Source: Schlegelella_A sp036496385 (GTDB lineage Bacteria > Pseudomonadota > Gammaproteobacteria > Burkholderiales > Burkholderiaceae_C). Taken from it: a stretch of DNA of 64,000 nucleotides. The position numbers and the translations under genes are program-made. The notes beneath the pieces are model-generated. The model worked only from the letters and a program-made list of their open reading frames with translations, had not been told where the DNA came from and did no database searches. This document shows positions 59,945 through 64,000 of the stretch, piece by piece. Position 1 is the stretch's first letter, and each line of letters begins with the position of its first letter. The stretch lies in NCBI GenBank assembly GCA_036496385.1, contig DASXLD010000094.1, positions 1 through 64,000 of the forward strand, in the 5' to 3' direction.

Positions 59945-60757
59945 ATGAGCACCACCACTCGTCGACTTGTCGGCGTCGCCACCCTCTTTGTCGCGGCGCA
60001 TGCCTCGGCCCAGATCACTTTCTACGAAGGCGATGGCTTTCGCGGCCACATGTTCCAGGCCGACCGGCCGGTCACGAACTTCGAGCGCTACGGCTTCAAC
60101 GATCGCGCGTCGTCGGTGATCGTCGACCGCGGCCGCTGGCTGGTCTGCGAACACGCCAACTTCGAGGGCCGCTGCGTCGTCCTGCGCCACGGCAACTACG
60201 ACTCGCTGCGGGCGATGGGATTGGACAACCGCATCTCGTCGGTCCGCCCGGTCGACGACCCCCACGCGCAGGCCTATGGCGTCGAAGCGCCGGTCCCGGC
60301 TGCCGCGCCGGCCTATGAATATCGACGCCGTCCCGACGAGCGCCTGCGCGAGGTGCCGGTGACCTCGGTGCGGGCGGTGATGGGGTCGCCCGAGCAGCGC
60401 TGCTGGGTCGAGCGACAGGCGGTCACCGAGCCCGCCCGCGTGAACCCCAACGTGCCAGGCGCGATCATCGGCGGCGTCATCGGCGGCATCCTCGGCCACC
60501 AGATCGGCGGCGGCAGCGGCAAGGCGCTGGCGACGGTCGGCGGCGCCGCCGGCGGCGTCGCGATCGGCGCCAACGTCGGCCGCAACGAGCCGGTCACGAG
60601 CACCCGCGACATCCGTCGCTGCGAGAACGTCGCCAGCGGGACGCCGCAATACTGGGAGGTCACGTACCACTACCACGGCGTCGACCACCACGTGCAGCTG
60701 AGCTCGCCACCGGGGCGGACGATCCTCGTCAACCGCGACGGCGAACCGCGACTCTAG
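59945..60757 (+). CDS. Beta/gamma-crystallin plus glycine-zipper 2TM surface protein
   Basis: 270 residues with a signal peptide (1-21, AAHASAQ). An N-terminal beta/gamma-crystallin domain has two Greek-key motifs: ITFYEGDGFRGHMFQ at about 22-36 and WLVCEHANFEGRCVVL at about 60-75. A glycine-zipper 2TM hairpin lies at about 175-205 (GAIIGGVIGGILGHQIGGG, GAAGGVAIGANVG), followed by a beta tail (YWEVTYHYHG) parallel to the tail of the 6823-7560 protein. ATG 59945 is chosen for the signal peptide. Crystallin folds often bind Ca2+; an outer-membrane location is inference. Confidence 0.87.
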   Translation: MSTTTRRLVGVATLFVAAHASAQITFYEGDGFRGHMFQADRPVTNFERYGFNDRASSVIVDRGRWLVCEHANFEGRCVVLRHGNYDSLRAMGLDNRISSVRPVDDPHAQAYGVEAPVPAAAPAYEYRRRPDERLREVPVTSVRAVMGSPEQRCWVERQAVTEPARVNPNVPGAIIGGVIGGILGHQIGGGSGKALATVGGAAGGVAIGANVGRNEPVTSTRDIRRCENVASGTPQYWEVTYHYHGVDHHVQLSSPPGRTILVNRDGEPRL

Positions 60758-60838
60758 GTCGCAGTCAGCTGACGAAGCGCGCAGCGCTCGGCCCCTTCGC
60801 CCGCGCGTGAGCAAGGGCGTCGCCGATACTGCGCCCCG

Positions 60839-61810
60839 ATGCCGCCGGTCGTCTTCGTCAAACTGCTTGCGATCTTCGCCGTCGTCGCGATCGGCTGGGG
60901 CGCGGCACGCAGCGGCCGCCTCGTCGCCGAGGAAGCGTCGCGCGTGCTCTCGGGCGCGGCGTTCTACGTCTTCGTCCCGGCGCTGCTCTTTCGGACCACG
61001 GCGCGGATCGATTTCCACCGCCTCGACGTTGCCGTCGTCCTCGCCTTCTTCGTGCCGACGCTCGCCCTCGTCGCAGTCGTCTACGTCGCGCTGCGCCTCG
61101 GTCGGCGCGATCGCAGCGCGGCGGCCGAACCGAGCGTTCGCGCGATCACCTCGTCGTTCGGCAACGCGGTTCAGATCGGCATCCCGCTCGCTGCTGCGCT
61201 GTTCGGCGAGGCCGGCCTCGCGCTGCACCTGACGGTCGTCGGCCTCCACTCGCTGACGCTGCTGACGGTGCTCACCGCGCTGGTCGAGCTCGACCTCGCG
61301 CGCGAGCAGCCGCGCGGCGACGGCGGTGCGCGGCTGCTCGCGACGCTGGCGACGACCGTTCGCAACACGGTGATCCATCCGGTCGTCCTGCCGGTGCTTG
61401 CCGGGCTGGCGTGGAACCTGTCGGGGCTGGCGCTGCCTGGCCTGATCGACGAGGTTCTGGCCACGCTCGGTCAGGCAGTCGTGCCGGTGTGCCTCGTCCT
61501 GATCGGTGTCTCGCTCGCCCACTACGGCGTGCGCGGCGCGCTGCGAACGTCGATGCTGCTGGCAACGCTGAAGCTCGTCGTCCATCCGCTCGCGGTGCTG
61601 GCGTTCGCCCGCCTCGTGCTCGGGCTGACGGGCGTGCCGCTCGCGATCGTGGTGATGCTGGCAGCGCTGCCGGTCGGCAGCAACGCGCTGATCTTCGCCC
61701 AGCGCTACCGGACGCTGCCGGGCGAGACGAGCACGGCGATCGTCGTCTCGACGCTCGCCTTCGTCGTCACGGCGCCGCTCTGGCTGGCAATTTTGCACGT
61801 GACCGGTTGA
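60839..61810 (+). CDS. AEC family transporter (auxin efflux carrier type permease)
   Basis: 323 residues, about 10 membrane helices in two halves. Family features: the N-terminal PPVVFVKLLAIFAVVAIGWGAAR, a central ITSSFGNAVQIGIPLAAALFGEAGL (mid-membrane Asn/Gln stretch) and MLAALPVGSNALIFAQRY near the end. Bacterial members carry malate or malonate. A GATACT hexamer ends 8 bases before the ATG, suggesting a very short leader. Confidence 0.92.
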   Translation: MPPVVFVKLLAIFAVVAIGWGAARSGRLVAEEASRVLSGAAFYVFVPALLFRTTARIDFHRLDVAVVLAFFVPTLALVAVVYVALRLGRRDRSAAAEPSVRAITSSFGNAVQIGIPLAAALFGEAGLALHLTVVGLHSLTLLTVLTALVELDLAREQPRGDGGARLLATLATTVRNTVIHPVVLPVLAGLAWNLSGLALPGLIDEVLATLGQAVVPVCLVLIGVSLAHYGVRGALRTSMLLATLKLVVHPLAVLAFARLVLGLTGVPLAIVVMLAALPVGSNALIFAQRYRTLPGETSTAIVVSTLAFVVTAPLWLAILHVTG

Positions 61811-61889
61811 GCATTCGGCGCCCGATCCGGTCCTTTTGCGCACCGGCTTTGGCGATACTCCGGTTGTTGCGGCGACCGGGCCCGTCGGA

Positions 61890-63032
61890 ATGTCTCTGGA
61901 CCGCTGGTGGAATCCGCTGTCGCGCTGGCGACGGGTCGATGCCCGGGCCACGGCGCCCGCACCGCTGCCGCCGGAGCCGCGTCATGCTGCCGCTCCGGCC
62001 GCCGCTGCCGCGGTCGGCCCGGCGCAGCCGGCGGCCGCGCCACGGGTCGGCGCGGCGCTGCCGGCCAACGCCGATGCGGGAATGCCGATCGGCGCCGATC
62101 ACGCTGTCATCGAGGACAAGGTCGAGGAGGAGCCGCTCGCGACGCGTAACCTCCGCTTCTTCTGCTGGCTGATCGGCACACCGGCGAATGCCGGCGCGCG
62201 ACCGCCGCCCGGAGCACTGATCGGCGAGATGCTCGGCCGCGTCGACGAGATCATCGCCTCCGAGGTCTTGCGCGCCGGCCTCCTGCCGCGCGCGCCGCAC
62301 GTCGTGCCGCAGCTGATGAAAACGTTGCGCGACGAGGGTTACTCGTCGGCCGACGTTGCCAGCCGGATTTCGCGCGACGTCGTCCTCACCGCCGAAGTCG
62401 TGCGCAGCGCAACCAGCGTCCTGCAACGCGGCGACGACGGCGAAGAGATCGACCTCGCCCGCGCGGTCCAGGTGGTCGGCACGCAAGGGCTGCGCCGCGC
62501 GATCGCCAACGTCGTGCTGCGGCCGATCTTCGATGCCAAGGGCAGCTCGCTGTCGGCTCGCGCCGCAACCCAGATCTGGAAGGACGCCGACCGCAAGGCG
62601 CGCCTGTGCGCCGCGTGCGCCGGCCAGGCCGGGCTCGATCCGTTCGACGGCTACCTCGCCGGTCTGCTCCACAACTCGGGCTGGACCGCGGTGCTGCGCG
62701 CGATCGACAACCTCGAGGACCTCGCGATCGGCGCCGTCGAGGTGTCGCACCCCGAGGTCGTGCCGCAGGTGATCCGCCGCCGCGACGCGCTGTTCGGCGC
62801 GCTCGTCGGCCCGTGGAAGCTCGGTCCGCTGATGGACGAGCTCGCCGAGGAGATCGGCAGCGTCGGCCTCGAGGACGCACGGTCGCCGCTCGGCATCGCG
62901 CTGCGCGACGCCGACCGGCTCGCCGCGTTGCGCGCGCTCGCGCCGGCCGGGCAACGCGGAGCGAGCGTCGTCCCGCGCTGGTCGCAGCTCGCGAAGACGG
63001 TGCAGGACAGCTACTCCGGGCTCGGCGCCTGA
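61890..63032 (+). CDS. HDOD-domain signalling protein
   Basis: 380 residues. N-terminal low-complexity Ala/Pro region (about 18-60), then an HDOD domain (about 125-310): RAPHVVPQLMKTLRDEGYSSADVASRISRDVVLTAEVVR (in parts), RAVQVVGTQGLRRAIANVVL and YLAGLLHNSGWTAVL. HDOD domains are HD-like but lack phosphodiesterase residues and act in signalling or surface regulation. ATG 61890 is chosen; the frame is open to a TTG at 61836. A GATACT hexamer 30 bases upstream may be a -10. Confidence 0.87.
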   Translation: MSLDRWWNPLSRWRRVDARATAPAPLPPEPRHAAAPAAAAAVGPAQPAAAPRVGAALPANADAGMPIGADHAVIEDKVEEEPLATRNLRFFCWLIGTPANAGARPPPGALIGEMLGRVDEIIASEVLRAGLLPRAPHVVPQLMKTLRDEGYSSADVASRISRDVVLTAEVVRSATSVLQRGDDGEEIDLARAVQVVGTQGLRRAIANVVLRPIFDAKGSSLSARAATQIWKDADRKARLCAACAGQAGLDPFDGYLAGLLHNSGWTAVLRAIDNLEDLAIGAVEVSHPEVVPQVIRRRDALFGALVGPWKLGPLMDELAEEIGSVGLEDARSPLGIALRDADRLAALRALAPAGQRGASVVPRWSQLAKTVQDSYSGLGA

Positions 63033-63126
63033 GGGGCGGCCGCGGCCACGGCCGACCTATCATCTCGATCCCGTCGCGTTCGACCCCGTGGCCGGCGCGC
63101 CCTGTTCTTCTCCTGATCGGAACGCC

Positions 63127-64000
63127 ATGCCCCTTTGCACTGTCCGGCGCGCCGCTGCGCTCGCCGTCCTCGCGCTCGCCGCCGGCACGAGCGGCGCGGC
63201 CTTCGCCGCCAAGACGCTCGTCTACTGCTCCGAAGGCAGCCCGGAAGGCTTCAACCCGCAGTTCTTCACCACCGGGACGACCGCAGACGCTTCGTCGGTG
63301 CCGATCTACGACCGCCTGGTCGAGTTCGAGATCGGCACGACCAACATCGTCCCCGGCCTGGCCGAGAGCTGGACGGCGGCGGCCGATGGCCTCAGCTACA
63401 CGTTCAAGCTGCGCCACGGCGTCAAGTTCCACAGCAACGCGAAGTTCACGCCGACGCGCGACTTCAACGCCGACGACGTGCTGTTCTCGTACAACCGGAT
63501 GGCCGACCCGAACCATCCGTTCGCGAAGGTGACGCCAGGCCAGACCTACGCGTACTTCGACGACATGGGGATGAAGGACATCGTCGACCGCGTCGAGAAG
63601 GTCGACCCGATGACCGTCCGCTTCGTGCTGAAGAAGCCCGAGGCGCCGTTCATGGCCGACATGGCGATGGACTTCGCGTCGATCCTCTCGGCCGAGTACG
63701 CCGACAGGATGATGGCGGCGAAGACGCCCGACGTGATCGACCGCGAGCCGATCGGCACCGGCCCGTTCCAGTTCGTCTCGTACCAGAAGGACGCCGTGAT
63801 CCGCTACAAGGCGTTCGACCAGCACTGGGGCGGCCGGCCGAAGATCGACAACCTCGTCTACGCGATCACGACCGACGCGTCGGTGCGCTTCGCGAAGCTG
63901 AAGACCGGCGAGTGCCATGCGATGGCGTTTCCGAAGCCGGCCGACGTCGCGCTGATGAAGAACGACCCGAACATCAACCTCGTCCAGCAGCAGGGTCTCA
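63127..64000 (+). CDS. dppA: Dipeptide ABC transporter substrate-binding protein, N-terminal part (cut by window end)
   Basis: 291 codons visible, then the window ends. Signal peptide about 1-27 (ALAAGTSGAAFAAKT). SBP_bac_5 family: LVYCSEGSPEGFNPQFFTTGTT, then YDRLVEFE, IVPGLAESWTAAADGLSYTFKLR, FNADDVLFSYNRM, IDREPIGTGPFQFVSYQKD. The opening SEGSPEGFNPQ is typical of DppA. The downstream dppBCDF genes would lie beyond the window. Confidence 0.93.
   Translation, partial: MPLCTVRRAAALAVLALAAGTSGAAFAAKTLVYCSEGSPEGFNPQFFTTGTTADASSVPIYDRLVEFEIGTTNIVPGLAESWTAAADGLSYTFKLRHGVKFHSNAKFTPTRDFNADDVLFSYNRMADPNHPFAKVTPGQTYAYFDDMGMKDIVDRVEKVDPMTVRFVLKKPEAPFMADMAMDFASILSAEYADRMMAAKTPDVIDREPIGTGPFQFVSYQKDAVIRYKAFDQHWGGRPKIDNLVYAITTDASVRFAKLKTGECHAMAFPKPADVALMKNDPNINLVQQQGL

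Overview
The window is 64 kb of very GC-rich, densely coding DNA. I read about 50 protein-coding genes and found no tRNA, rRNA, IS element, phage gene or CRISPR array. Gene content points to a betaproteobacterium, most likely Burkholderiales: birA followed by a small SPOR-like protein, tkt-gap, murU, pepP, ubiH, Bug-type (TctC) binding proteins, PaoABC-like aldehyde oxidoreductase, DUF748 and LysR-controlled CoA-transferases. I cannot name a genus. No gene-free stretch exceeds about 220 bases. Many junctions are 1-4 base overlaps (ATGA/GTGA), so GTG and TTG starts are common.

Layout. 1-2.7 kb: topoisomerase III (cut by the window start), a SET-domain lysine methyltransferase, birA and a SPOR-like protein. 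2.7-7.6 kb: cell-surface genes (subtilase with a GlyGly-CTERM-like tail, a lipoprotein resembling a free protease propeptide, a DUF4397 lipoprotein, a glycine-zipper protein). 7.6-15.7 kb: central metabolism (gap, tkt, speD, murU, aldo/keto reductase, pepP, MFS). 15.9-19.6 kb: a three-gene ketosynthase / chain-length-factor / halogenase-like flavoprotein operon. 19.6-26.3 kb: selenium locus: selD and senB on the minus strand, senA on the plus strand, then a four-gene phosphonate-type ABC importer that is probably for a selenium oxyanion. 26.4-29.6 kb: an ABC-2 transporter pair and a persulfide dioxygenase-rhodanese fusion. 29.7-32.7 kb: a TIR-CHASE2 membrane receptor translationally coupled to a FecR-domain lipoprotein. 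32.7-38.1 kb: giant DUF748 protein, a 73-residue protein and an AI-2E family transporter. 38.3-42.2 kb: paoCBA. 42.3-48.6 kb: an envelope-stress-like module (SPFH-SHOCT, DUF4178, DUF350, membrane spermidine-synthase-like protein, Tat-lipoprotein amine oxidase). 48.6-51.4 kb: ubiH and an amidase. 51.4-58.8 kb: MFS plus LysR, divergent from a CoA-transferase / Bug protein / gamma-carbonic anhydrase / hppD / hmgA run (tyrosine to maleylacetoacetate). 58.9-64 kb: hydrolase, a crystallin plus glycine-zipper protein, AEC permease, HDOD protein and the start of a dipeptide-binding protein.

The two most interesting systems are the selenoneine locus and the TIR-CHASE2/FecR pair. In the first, SelD makes selenophosphate, SenB makes a selenosugar and SenA attaches selenium to a histidine betaine and releases selenoneine; the adjacent importer would supply selenium. 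In the second, the TIR domain keeps the glutamate that is catalytic in SARM1-type NADases and is joined to an extracytoplasmic sensor.
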